Source: an uncultured Clostridia bacterium (GTDB lineage: Bacteria; Bacillota; Clostridia; Christensenellales; Pumilibacteraceae). From it: a stretch of 64,000 bases of DNA. Of the stretch, positions 7,993 through 16,253 are shown piece by piece. Position numbers and translations under genes: made by a program. The first letter of the stretch is position 1, and each line of letters opens with the position of its first letter. The notes beneath the pieces were generated by a model, which saw nothing but the letters and a program-made list of their open reading frames with translations, made no database searches and was not told where the DNA came from. The DNA is taken from NCBI GenBank assembly GCA_947175335.1, contig CAMWMF010000010.1, positions 1 to 64,000 of the forward strand. The letters are read 5' to 3'.

Positions 7993-8021
7993 TTGACATA
8001 TGTGTACGTTTAATATATAAT
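7993..8021 (+). promoter_or_regulatory. Promoter of XRE-cupin regulator
   Basis: TTGACA (7993-7998) and TATAAT (8016-8021) are exactly 17 bp apart, a full consensus promoter. Confidence 0.88.
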
Positions 8022-8027
8022 GCATTC

Positions 8028-8097
8028 GGTTTACTAAATGTAAACAATTTGTTTAAGTAAACCAAACCGACTAAACATTTGGTTTATTTATACCAAA
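8028..8097 (+). promoter_or_regulatory. Nested inverted repeats, probable operators
   Basis: Directly after the -10 box, GGTTTACT (8028-8035) pairs with AGTAAACC (8056-8063) around an inner TAAACAA-T-TTGTTTA (8041-8055). A second inverted repeat TTTGGT / ACCAAA spans 8078-8097. Their place between promoter and start fits repression by the XRE-cupin protein encoded next. Confidence 0.6.
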
Positions 8098-8125
8098 CTT
8101 GTTTATTTATAGAGGACAGCTTGTA

Positions 8126-8677
8126 ATGAAAGAAGAAAGCACTGTAACAATAGGCTCGAAGCTGCGCGATTTGCGGCTGAAAAACGGGCTGACGCAAGAG
8201 GAGCTTGCCGACCGTGCCGAGCTAAGCAAAGGATTTATAAGCCAGTTGGAAAACGACCTGACTTCGCCGTCCATTGCTACGCTCATAGACATACTTACGC
8301 TGCTCGGGTCAAATCTATCGTCCTTCTTTGCCGACTACGACCAGTCGCAGCTTGTGTTTTCGCCCGACGATTATTTTGAAAAAAAGACGGACGACATAAC
8401 GGTGCACTGGATTGTGCCCACCGCGCAAAAGAATGCAATGGAGCCGATAATCACCGTGCTCAACAAGGGCGCGGCAACCGACGAGGATTTTCCGCACGAG
8501 GGCGAGGAGTTCGGGTACGTTTTGCAGGGGCGCATAAAGGTTGTTGTGGGCGACCGCACTGCCGAAGCCGCCGAGGGCGATACATTCTACTTTTCGGCAG
8601 ACAAAAAGCATTACATAGTAAATGTTTACGACGGTATCAGCCGCGTGCTGTGGGTGTCTACACCGCCGACATTTTAA
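8126..8677 (+). CDS. XRE-family regulator with cupin sensor domain
   Basis: This 183-residue protein has an N-terminal helix-turn-helix of the XRE type (residues about 11-66, including SKGFISQLENDLTSPS) and a C-terminal cupin barrel (about 105-180, with PHEGEEFGYVLQG and the closing YFSADKKH). Proteins of this layout, such as PuuR, often sense small metabolites and regulate polyamine genes. Its place just upstream of potABCD supports that role here. The start at ATG 8126 follows GAGGA (8112-8116). Nested inverted repeats after its promoter suggest self-regulation. Confidence 0.88.
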   Translation: MKEESTVTIGSKLRDLRLKNGLTQEELADRAELSKGFISQLENDLTSPSIATLIDILTLLGSNLSSFFADYDQSQLVFSPDDYFEKKTDDITVHWIVPTAQKNAMEPIITVLNKGAATDEDFPHEGEEFGYVLQGRIKVVVGDRTAEAAEGDTFYFSADKKHYIVNVYDGISRVLWVSTPPTF

Positions 8678-8684
8678 TTAAGAA

Positions 8685-8762
8685 TTAAGAATGCAGAATG
8701 CAGAATGATAAGTTAAACCTTATTTTAATTCCGAATTCCTAATTCCGCATTCCGAATTATCC
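8685..8762. repeat. Dispersed GAATTC-type repeat
   Basis: AAGAATGCAGAATGCAGAAT and its approximate complement (8730-8760) form an imperfect palindrome between the regulator and potA. It belongs to the same family as 3945-4068. Confidence 0.65.
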
Positions 8763-8774
8763 GGAGGATAGCTT

Positions 8775-10295
8775 ATGGCTACAATCGCAAGAGAAAAGTT
8801 CGATAACATTATCGAAATCAAAAACGTCACCAAGGTGTTTGACGGCATTACCGCCGTCGATAACGTAAGCCTTTCGGTGCGCCGCGGGGAGTTTGTTACG
8901 CTGCTCGGTCCGTCGGGCTGCGGCAAAACCACGCTGCTCCGTATGATTGCGGGCTTTGAATTGCCGACGTCAGGCACCATTCTTTTGGAAAAGCAAGACG
9001 TTACCACCGTGCCGCCGCACCTGCGCCCCATAAACACGGTTTTCCAAAAGTACGCTTTGTTCCCGCACCTTAACGTGTTCAAGAACATTGCGTTTGGTCT
9101 TAAACTGAAAAAGATTCCCACCGGCGAAGTGGACAAAAAGGGCAGACCGATTTTCCGCAAGTTCACCAAGGACGAGATTGCCGAAAAGGTGGAGCGCGTA
9201 CTCAAGCTTGTCAACCTCGAAGCGTACGGCTATCGCGATATTACAGGACTTTCGGGCGGTCAGCAACAGCGTATCGCCATTGCGCGTTCTATCGTTTGCG
9301 AGCCCAAGGTGTTACTGCTCGACGAGCCGCTCGGCGCACTCGACCTTAAAATGCGCAAGGAAATGCAGCTGGAGCTTGCCGCTATGCACAAGAATATCGG
9401 CATAACGTTTATCTACGTTACGCACGACCAAGAGGAAGCGCTGACCATGTCCGACAAGGTTGTCGTTATGACGGACGGCGCGGTGCAGCAGTACGGCACG
9501 CCCAAAAAGATTTACGACGAACCCGCCAACGCTTTTGTCGCCGACTTTATAGGCGAAAGTAACATATTGTCGGGCGTTATGAAAAAGGATTTCCTCGTCG
9601 AGTTTTGCGGCACGCAGTTCAAGTGCATGGACAAAGGCTTCGACAAGGACGAAAAGGTCGACCTTGTCGTGCGCCCCGAGGACATTGCCATCAGCGACAA
9701 AAAAGGCGCGCTTGCGGGCGAGGTTGTGTCCACCGTATTCAAGGGCACCTATTACGAAATGGAAATCGTCGCGGGCGATTATCAGTTTACCGTGCAGAAC
9801 ACCACCGAGTACGTGGCGGGTAGCAAGGTATGGCTTACTATCGAGCCTGACGGCATACATATCATGAAAAAGCTCAAAACGGTAAACGAGCTTGACGGCG
9901 AGGTCACGTCCGAAAACACTGTTGAAATTTGCGGCGGAGAGTTCGAGTTTGAAAATACCGAAAACTTTGAGCGCGGCGAAGAAGTGCGCGTGTCCGTTCC
10001 GTTTGACAAAGTGGAGCTTACCGACGACGAGGACGACGGCGTAATAGGCGCAAACGTAACGCAAACGCTGTACAAGGGCAGCTACTACCAAGTTCAAGTA
10101 TACACCGACGACGACAACGACTTCCTTATCGACACAGTCGACGAGTGGGATATAGGCGACCGCGTCGGTATAAAAATCAATCCCAAGGATATGGTCGTAA
10201 CGCGCAAGCAGTACGACAACGAGGTTGCAGGCGAAGCCGTGACCGACGGCGAAAACGACAATGCAGGCGAGGAGGGCGAAGCGGATGGAGAATAA
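8775..10295 (+). CDS. potA: Spermidine/putrescine ABC transporter ATPase
   Basis: This 506-residue protein energises polyamine import. The ATPase core has Walker A GPSGCGKT (45-52), the signature LSGGQQQR near 160, Walker B LLLDEPLGALD and the switch His in YVTHDQEEA. An insert of about 16 residues (KKIPTGEVDKKGRPIF) sits in the helical domain. The usual C-terminal TOBE-type domain is present (VFKGTYYEMEI) and a second, related unit (LYKGSYYQVQV) follows, then an acidic tail. Most PotA proteins are about 350-380 residues, so the extra unit is unusual. It overlaps potB by 11 bases. Confidence 0.92.
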   Translation: MATIAREKFDNIIEIKNVTKVFDGITAVDNVSLSVRRGEFVTLLGPSGCGKTTLLRMIAGFELPTSGTILLEKQDVTTVPPHLRPINTVFQKYALFPHLNVFKNIAFGLKLKKIPTGEVDKKGRPIFRKFTKDEIAEKVERVLKLVNLEAYGYRDITGLSGGQQQRIAIARSIVCEPKVLLLDEPLGALDLKMRKEMQLELAAMHKNIGITFIYVTHDQEEALTMSDKVVVMTDGAVQQYGTPKKIYDEPANAFVADFIGESNILSGVMKKDFLVEFCGTQFKCMDKGFDKDEKVDLVVRPEDIAISDKKGALAGEVVSTVFKGTYYEMEIVAGDYQFTVQNTTEYVAGSKVWLTIEPDGIHIMKKLKTVNELDGEVTSENTVEICGGEFEFENTENFERGEEVRVSVPFDKVELTDDEDDGVIGANVTQTLYKGSYYQVQVYTDDDNDFLIDTVDEWDIGDRVGIKINPKDMVVTRKQYDNEVAGEAVTDGENDNAGEEGEADGE

Positions 10296-11130
10296 TCTCA
10301 CCGTTGCGGCGGAACAGACCGCGCCGCCCAAAAAGCGCAAAATACGCGGAATCAAGCGTTCGGCGTTTGCCTTTCCGTATCTTGCGCTAAGCATAGTGTT
10401 CGTTATCGTGCCGCTGTTCATAATGCTTTACTACGCGTTTACCGACGGCGCGACGGGCGGCTTTACGGGCGCAAACTTCGTGCACTTTTTCAGCCGTCCC
10501 AATATTATGGCGGTTATGGGCAAATCGTTTTTGGTGGCGCTACTTACCACAGTTCTTTGCCTTATACTCGCGTACCCGTTGGCGCTTGCGCTATCGTCGT
10601 CCGCGCTCAACAAAAAGTTTATTATAGTAATGCTGTTCGTCCTGCCTATGTGGATCAACTCGCTGCTCAGGACTTACGCAATTAAAATTGTACTGTATAT
10701 GATGAATATAACCAACGCGTGGGTGGCGGTTACAATCGGTATGGTTTACGACTTTTTCCCGTTCATGCTGCTGCCGCTGTACTCGGTGGTGTCGGGCATG
10801 GACAAGTCGCTTATCGAAGCGTCGCAGGACCTCGGCGCGTCGCCGTTAAAGACGCTTATCAAGGTGCGTATTCCGCTGTCGCTGCCCGGCATTATATCGG
10901 GCATACTTATGGTGTTTATGCCCACGGTGTCCACCTTTGCAATAACCGACGTTTTGGGCGATACTTCCACGTATATGTTCGGTAACATAATCAACCAGTG
11001 GTTCCGCAACAGCGGCGGATGGAATATCGGTTCGGCGTACTCGTTTATACTGCTTATACTTATCGCCGCCACCGTGCTGCTTGCCAACAAGCTGACCAAG
11101 GGCAAAACCGAAATAGGAGGTGTGCTGTGA
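10285..11130 (+). CDS. potB: Spermidine/putrescine ABC transporter permease PotB
   Basis: This 281-residue inner permease has about six membrane helices and the EAA-type loop (EASQDLGASPLKTLIKVRIP) that docks on the ATPase. The start at ATG 10285 lies inside the end of potA and follows AGGAGG (10269-10274), so translation is coupled. PotB and PotC form the membrane channel for polyamines delivered by PotD. Confidence 0.93.
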   Translation: MENNLTVAAEQTAPPKKRKIRGIKRSAFAFPYLALSIVFVIVPLFIMLYYAFTDGATGGFTGANFVHFFSRPNIMAVMGKSFLVALLTTVLCLILAYPLALALSSSALNKKFIIVMLFVLPMWINSLLRTYAIKIVLYMMNITNAWVAVTIGMVYDFFPFMLLPLYSVVSGMDKSLIEASQDLGASPLKTLIKVRIPLSLPGIISGILMVFMPTVSTFAITDVLGDTSTYMFGNIINQWFRNSGGWNIGSAYSFILLILIAATVLLANKLTKGKTEIGGVL

Positions 11131-11924
11131 GTAAAAACGTTAAAAGCGGGCTTATTTGGGCTTTTGTCGGCGTAATGCTCGCCGTGATGTACATACCTAT
11201 TTTGATACTTATAATCTACTCGTTCACGGGCGCTAAGGCTATGGGCGTGTGGAGTGGGTTCTCGTTCGAGCTGTACGCCGATTTATTCACCAACGAGAGC
11301 ATTATGAACGCGTTCAAAAACTCGCTCGTGCTCGCGCTTGTGTCGTCGCTTTTGTCCACCGTGCTCGGCACGACGGCGGCCGTCGGCATATTCTATATGC
11401 GCAAGTGGAAAAAATCGACCGCCAACTTCATAGCGAATATAACTATGGAAAACGCCGAAATCGTTACGGGCGTAACTTTTATGATGTTCTTTTTGGCGTT
11501 GCGCCTGCCGTACGGCTGGACCACGCTCATTATAGCGCACACTATGATAACCACGCCGTACGTTATACTTTCGGTAACGCCCAAGCTCAGTCAGCTCAAT
11601 CCAAATCTTTATGAGGCGGGACTCGACCTCGGCGCTTCGCCCGTGCGGTCTATGCTTACGGTAATAGTGCCGCAGTTAATACCCGGTATGCTCAGCGGGT
11701 TTGTTATGGCGTTTGCGCTGTCGCTGGACGACTTTATAGTAAGTAAGTTCGTCAACGGTAGTGTGGAAACAATCCCCGTATATCTGTACAACGCGCTCGC
11801 AAAACGTGGCGCCGATCCGACGCTTAGGGCGCTTTCGTCCATACTGTTCGTAGCTGTGCTTGCCGTGCTTATCGCGCTTAACGTGATATCGGCAAAGCGT
11901 AAAGCTCGGAATATCGTGAAGTAG
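11127..11924 (+). CDS. potC: Spermidine/putrescine ABC transporter permease PotC
   Basis: This 265-residue permease begins with GTG 11127, which overlaps the potB stop by four bases and is preceded by AGGAGG (11115-11120). It has about six membrane helices and the EAA loop (EAGLDLGASPVRSMLTVIVP). The closing segment includes LSLDDFIVSKF, typical of PotC. It pairs with PotB. Confidence 0.93.
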   Translation: MSKNVKSGLIWAFVGVMLAVMYIPILILIIYSFTGAKAMGVWSGFSFELYADLFTNESIMNAFKNSLVLALVSSLLSTVLGTTAAVGIFYMRKWKKSTANFIANITMENAEIVTGVTFMMFFLALRLPYGWTTLIIAHTMITTPYVILSVTPKLSQLNPNLYEAGLDLGASPVRSMLTVIVPQLIPGMLSGFVMAFALSLDDFIVSKFVNGSVETIPVYLYNALAKRGADPTLRALSSILFVAVLAVLIALNVISAKRKARNIVK

Positions 11925-11933
11925 GTGAAAGAG

Positions 11934-13163
11934 ATGAAAAAGAAAATTTTGGGAATAATCATGGCGGCGGTTATGGCTACCACGAGCGCGGCTGCGCTTG
12001 TCGGTTGCTCGCCCAGAGATGAAGTGCTTAAAATCTACAATTGGGGCGACTATATCGACGAAAGCCTTATAGGCGAGTTCGAGGACTGGTACAAGGTTGA
12101 AACAGGTAAGAACATTACCGTGCAGTACGACACATTCGAAACAACCGAGGACGTTATTACGCGCATAGAGGTTTTAAAGTCGGACTACGACCTCGTTTGC
12201 CCGTCCGACTACATAGCCGAGCGCATGATTAAGGGCGGGCTTGTGCAAAAGGTGGACAAAGATATTTTCGACGTTACCGACGACTTTTTGTACGACGGCT
12301 TGGCGGAAATGGTTAAGCCCTTCGACCCCAACAACGAATACTATGTTCCGTACGTTTGGGGTACGTTCGGCATAATGTACGATACTAACTATATAGACGC
12401 CGGCTCCGAGGACATGGCGTCTTGGGAAGCAATGTGGTCGGCTAAGTATAAAAAGCATATCCTTATGAAGGACAGCGTGCGCGACGCATACTCGGTGGCG
12501 CAGATTTACGCCAACCGCGAAAAACTGTCACAACTATCCGACGGCTTTACCGACTATAACGACGAATACAGAAAAGAGCTTATTTCTTACTTTACAGGCA
12601 CGTCCGAAAATCTTATCAAGACGGCACAGGACGCGCTTGTCACGCAAAAGAGTTTGCTGTACAAGTACGAGGTGGACGACGGCAAAAACGATATGCTTGC
12701 CGGTACGACGGAAGCGCACCTTGGGCTTTTCTGGTCGTGCGATACCTGCCTTATTATGCAGGAAGACGGCGGCGACCACTTCTATTACGAGGTGCCCAAA
12801 GAGGGCAGCAACGTATGGGTGGACGGCTGGCTCATTCCCAAGTACGCGGGCAACGTAACAGCCGCAAACTACTTTTTGAAGTTTATCAATCTGTACGACG
12901 ACGACCATGACTACGCTATGACCAACTTCGACTATATGGGCGCGTCCATGGCGAGCAAAGCGGTTATGGAAGACGCAAAGGCGGCGCTTATCGAGGACGA
13001 GGACGGCTTTTTCGAGGACAAGGAAGAGTGGTTCAAGGACATGTATATAGACATGCTTTTCCCGTCGGAAGAAGTTCTTGCCCGCTGCGGCGTAATGCGC
13101 GACTTCGGCAAAAAGTGGGGGACGGAACTGGACAGTATGTGGATTGACGTAAAAACCCTTTGA
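11934..13163 (+). CDS. potD: Spermidine/putrescine-binding lipoprotein PotD
   Basis: This 409-residue substrate-binding protein has a lipoprotein signal ending ALVGC (Cys near residue 27). The mature part starts with the PotD hallmark LKIYNWGDYIDESL and contains TFETTEDVITR, CPSDYIAERM and YVPYVWGTFGIMYD segments that line the polyamine pocket. ATG 11934 is the chosen start, after AGGTG. The stop codon overlaps an 11-bp inverted-repeat arm of the element at 13158-13286. Confidence 0.93.
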   Translation: MKKKILGIIMAAVMATTSAAALVGCSPRDEVLKIYNWGDYIDESLIGEFEDWYKVETGKNITVQYDTFETTEDVITRIEVLKSDYDLVCPSDYIAERMIKGGLVQKVDKDIFDVTDDFLYDGLAEMVKPFDPNNEYYVPYVWGTFGIMYDTNYIDAGSEDMASWEAMWSAKYKKHILMKDSVRDAYSVAQIYANREKLSQLSDGFTDYNDEYRKELISYFTGTSENLIKTAQDALVTQKSLLYKYEVDDGKNDMLAGTTEAHLGLFWSCDTCLIMQEDGGDHFYYEVPKEGSNVWVDGWLIPKYAGNVTAANYFLKFINLYDDDHDYAMTNFDYMGASMASKAVMEDAKAALIEDEDGFFEDKEEWFKDMYIDMLFPSEEVLARCGVMRDFGKKWGTELDSMWIDVKTL

Positions 13164-13286
13164 GCGCGTATGCATCACGCAATAGTTCGTCAGCCTTCGC
13201 GCCGCCCTCGGTCATTTAGGTGTGTCTAAACTCCCGTCGGTCGGCGCTCGGACTTCCTGCTCTTGCGCGCGCCTCCGCGCTCAAAG
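13158..13286. repeat. 129-bp element bounded by 11-bp inverted repeats
   Basis: CTTTGAGCGCG at 13158-13168 is the perfect reverse complement of 13276-13286. The interior is GC-rich, with no convincing gene and no strong open frame on either strand. One arm overlaps the potD stop codon. It may be a small mobile element or a long terminator-like fold. Confidence 0.5.
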
Positions 13287-13337
13287 ATACGTTCTATATA
13301 GAGTTGGTTGTAATACGAATTTTTTGACTAAGTATTT

Positions 13338-15188
13338 ATGAAAATTTTTTACGATGCTATTGTTATAGGCGCGGGACACGCGGGAGTGGAAGCGGCGCTG
13401 GCGCTGGCTAAGACGGGAGTAAAAACACTCGTCCTTTCCATCACGCCCGACAACGTGGGATATATGGCGTGCAATCCGTCCATAGGCGGCACGGGCAAGG
13501 GACATTTGGTGCGCGAGCTAGATGCACTGGGCGGCTTTATGGGCATTGCCGCAGACGCTTGCGCTACGCAAATTCGCATGCTCAATTCCGCCAAAGGCCT
13601 TGCCGTGCGTAGCTTGCGTGCGCAAGAGGACAAGTATAAATACCACGCCTTTACCAAACGGGCATTGGAACAAGCGGACAATCTTTCGCTGCGCCAGGAT
13701 GAAGTAAAAAGCATTGTCCGCGACGGCGACAACTTTACCGTGGAATGCGTTACGGGCAGCGTTTACGGCTGCCGTGCGGTTGTCGTTGCTACCGGCGTTT
13801 ACATGGACAGCACTATTATTTGCGGAAAGTCGGTGCAAAAGCGCGGGCCGGTGTGCTTTCCGCGCAGTGATTATCTTGCCAATGCGCTTACCGCACTCGG
13901 CTTTAATTTAAGGCGGTTCAAGACTGGCACGCCCGCTAGGCTGCTCGGCAAATCGATAGATTTTTCCAAGCTGGAAGTGCAGGCGGGCGACGACGTTCCG
14001 TACACCTTTTCAGCTATGACCAAGCGCCGACCCAAGGACACTACGGTGTGCTATCTCGGCTACACCAACGAACAGACACATGATATTATTCGCGCCGCGT
14101 TGGAGCAGTCGCCGCGCAAGCTGGGACTCATTACGGGCACGGGCGCACGGTACTGTCCGTCCATAGAGGACAAGATAGTGCGGTTTGCCGACAAGCCTCG
14201 GCATGTGTTCTTTCTCGAGCCCGAGGGCGACGGCACCGACGAGTGGTATATTCAAGGCATATCCACTTCGCTGCCGCCCGACGTTCAGCGCGAAATGTAC
14301 CGCTCGATCGTCGGACTGGAAAACGTCCAAATCGTGCGCGACGCGTACGCCATAGAATATGAGTGCATTGACGCGCGCGAGCTGTATCCGTCGCTCATGT
14401 CCAAGCGCATAGCCGGCTTGTTCTTTGCGGGGCAGGTCAACGGAACAAGCGGATACGAGGAAGCTGCGGCGCAGGGTATGCTCGCGGGCATAAACGCTTC
14501 GGCGTATATTAGGGGCATAGAGCCGCTTATACTCGACCGCACGAATAGCTATATCGGCGTAATGACTGACGACCTCGTAACAGTGGGTAGCGACGAGCCG
14601 TACCGCATGCTTACGGGCAGAGCGGAGTGTCGGCTGAGCTTGCGCCAAGACAACGCCGATCTGCGACTTACCGAGCTTGCCGAAAAGTACGGCACGATAT
14701 CGCCCGAACGCAAAAAGCTGTTAGGTCGCAAAAAATCGCAAATACAAAAGTGCGAAAAGCTTATCGGTACGAGGCTGGACGACGATAGGGTAGTCAAGCT
14801 GTTCGAGCAAGCGGGTGAGGAAAATCCGTGCCGCGGTATGACGGTTAGCGACGTACTTAAACGCCCCAATATAACGCTCGAGCTTTTCGAGCAATACTTT
14901 GACGAGCTTAAAGGCATTATGCCCGCCGCAAAGCTGGAAGTGTACGCAAGGCTAAGGTACGACAGCTACTTGCGCCGTCAACAAGCCGAGCTTCAAGAAA
15001 AATCGCGGCTGGAAAACATGCGGCTACCCACCGATATAGACTACACGACGGTGGACGGATTGCGGCTGGAAGCGCGGGAAAAGCTTAATCAAATCAAGCC
15101 GCTTTCCATAGGTCAAGCCTCGCGCGTCCCGGGGGTTACTCCCGCCGACGTTTGGGTGCTTATAGGTAAATTCAGAATTCAGAATTAA
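13338..15188 (+). CDS. mnmG: tRNA uridine 5-carboxymethylaminomethyl modification enzyme
   Basis: This 616-residue FAD enzyme works with MnmE to modify U34 of several tRNAs. The dinucleotide-binding motif GAGHAGVEAA (about 12-21), the family signature NPSIGGTGKGHLVRE (50-64), GPVCFPRSDY and the second signature GQVNGTSGYEEAAAQG are all present. The C-terminal domain that contacts tRNA and MnmE is intact to RVPGVTPAD. The last residues (KFRIQN) are encoded by a dispersed GAATTC-type repeat instead of the usual C-terminus. mnmE and rsmG are not adjacent. Confidence 0.96.
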   Translation: MKIFYDAIVIGAGHAGVEAALALAKTGVKTLVLSITPDNVGYMACNPSIGGTGKGHLVRELDALGGFMGIAADACATQIRMLNSAKGLAVRSLRAQEDKYKYHAFTKRALEQADNLSLRQDEVKSIVRDGDNFTVECVTGSVYGCRAVVVATGVYMDSTIICGKSVQKRGPVCFPRSDYLANALTALGFNLRRFKTGTPARLLGKSIDFSKLEVQAGDDVPYTFSAMTKRRPKDTTVCYLGYTNEQTHDIIRAALEQSPRKLGLITGTGARYCPSIEDKIVRFADKPRHVFFLEPEGDGTDEWYIQGISTSLPPDVQREMYRSIVGLENVQIVRDAYAIEYECIDARELYPSLMSKRIAGLFFAGQVNGTSGYEEAAAQGMLAGINASAYIRGIEPLILDRTNSYIGVMTDDLVTVGSDEPYRMLTGRAECRLSLRQDNADLRLTELAEKYGTISPERKKLLGRKKSQIQKCEKLIGTRLDDDRVVKLFEQAGEENPCRGMTVSDVLKRPNITLELFEQYFDELKGIMPAAKLEVYARLRYDSYLRRQQAELQEKSRLENMRLPTDIDYTTVDGLRLEAREKLNQIKPLSIGQASRVPGVTPADVWVLIGKFRIQN

Positions 15189-15308
15189 GAATGCGGAATT
15201 ATAAATAAGGTTGAGACTCTTCACTGTGTTCAGAATGACAAATTAAATTTTTTCTTGTCCTACGCAGCACCGAAGGTATTCCGAGTGTAACGAGGAATCT
15301 CATCCTTT
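15172..15308. repeat. GAATTC-type repeat plus palindromic repeat, copy 2
   Basis: 15172-15203 is the GAATTC-type repeat that forms the end of mnmG. 15204-15308 is a diverged copy of the AATAAGGTTGAGA palindrome seen at 2173 and 39766, with arms at 15204-15216 and about 15295-15308. Confidence 0.65.
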
Positions 15309-15312
15309 TTTC

Positions 15313-15341
15313 TTTACTTTTTATTCGTAATGCTGTATAAT
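15313..15341 (+). promoter_or_regulatory. Promoter giving a probable leaderless transcript
   Basis: TTTACT (15313-15318) and TATAAT (15336-15341) are 17 bp apart. Only six bases separate the -10 box from ATG 15348, so transcription should begin at the start codon itself. Confidence 0.65.
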
Positions 15342-15347
15342 AGCCGT

Positions 15348-16241
15348 ATGGAAAAAATTGCAGGCACAAAACCGTTGTTTCGGGATAAAAAGCGGCGCGT
15401 ATGGGAGATTGACTTTCTGCGCGGTTTTGCCGTGCTTGCAATGTGTTTCGATCACTTTATGTACGATTGCTCGCACCCGCGGGATTTCTTTTCTAATTTT
15501 TCCGAGGTAACTAATGCGTTTGCCGAAAAGCTGTATACGTTTGCTTCTTGGTATTGGAAGTCGTCGAATGATTACGTTACCGGTTTTAGATTTTGGGGAC
15601 ATGCCGTCTTTATATTTCTGTTTTTGTTTTTGGTGGGAACGAGCTGTGCGTTTTCGCGCGACAACGCCAAGCGCGGCGCGCAGATAGGCGTTGCGGCGTT
15701 TGTTTTTACGGGCATAACGTTCGTGCTGAAAGTAATGGGAATAATGACGTACGGCGTTGTGTTCGGTATTTTGCACTGCATTGCTTTGAGCGTTCTTATA
15801 TGCGCGGCGGTCGACAGTCTTACAAAGTTCAATAAATACGTCAATAAGTACGCGCCGCTCGTTATAGGCGTCGTTATATTGGCGTTCGGCATTTACTTTA
15901 AATCATGGGAACAGCTTTTATACGACGGCAGCGGTCACAGGCTATTCGACTACGAGTTTGTAGACGAACACTTTTTGGGCTATATATTCGGCACGCACGC
16001 GTTCGGCGACGATTGGTTCGGGCTTTTCCCGTATTTGGGCTTTGTGTTTTTGGGAATCTATTGGGGCAGAGCGGCATACCCCACGCGACAATCGCTACTG
16101 CCGCGGCTTAACGGCAAGTGGAATAAGCCGTTTACCTTTGTGGGTAGGCACGCGCTTTTAACGTATTTTATTCATCAAGTAGTTATAGCGGGGCTTATTA
16201 TGTTGGTCGGACTGTGCCTCGGGTACAGCTTGACTATATAA
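15348..16241 (+). CDS. DUF1624 membrane protein, acyltransferase-like
   Basis: This 297-residue protein has about seven to eight membrane helices and the DUF1624 opening (WEIDFLRGFAVLAMCFDH) shared with the catalytic domain of heparan-alpha-glucosaminide N-acetyltransferase. It may move acyl groups to a surface glycan, but the substrate cannot be read from sequence. The ATG at 15330 would lie upstream of, and overlap, the promoter, so ATG 15348 is chosen. The next gene, a CoA-ligase-like enzyme, starts 12 bases after its stop, which suggests a functional link. Confidence 0.8.
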   Translation: MEKIAGTKPLFRDKKRRVWEIDFLRGFAVLAMCFDHFMYDCSHPRDFFSNFSEVTNAFAEKLYTFASWYWKSSNDYVTGFRFWGHAVFIFLFLFLVGTSCAFSRDNAKRGAQIGVAAFVFTGITFVLKVMGIMTYGVVFGILHCIALSVLICAAVDSLTKFNKYVNKYAPLVIGVVILAFGIYFKSWEQLLYDGSGHRLFDYEFVDEHFLGYIFGTHAFGDDWFGLFPYLGFVFLGIYWGRAAYPTRQSLLPRLNGKWNKPFTFVGRHALLTYFIHQVVIAGLIMLVGLCLGYSLTI

Positions 16242-16253
16242 CGGTGGTGGCAT

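Noticed and set aside
9312-10421. 369-codon frame opposite potA/potB
   Set aside because: It crosses two clearly coding genes on the other strand and its translation shows no domain.
13033-13215. 60-codon minus-strand gene after potD
   Set aside because: It lies in the inverted-repeat element and in antisense to potD, with no ribosome site.
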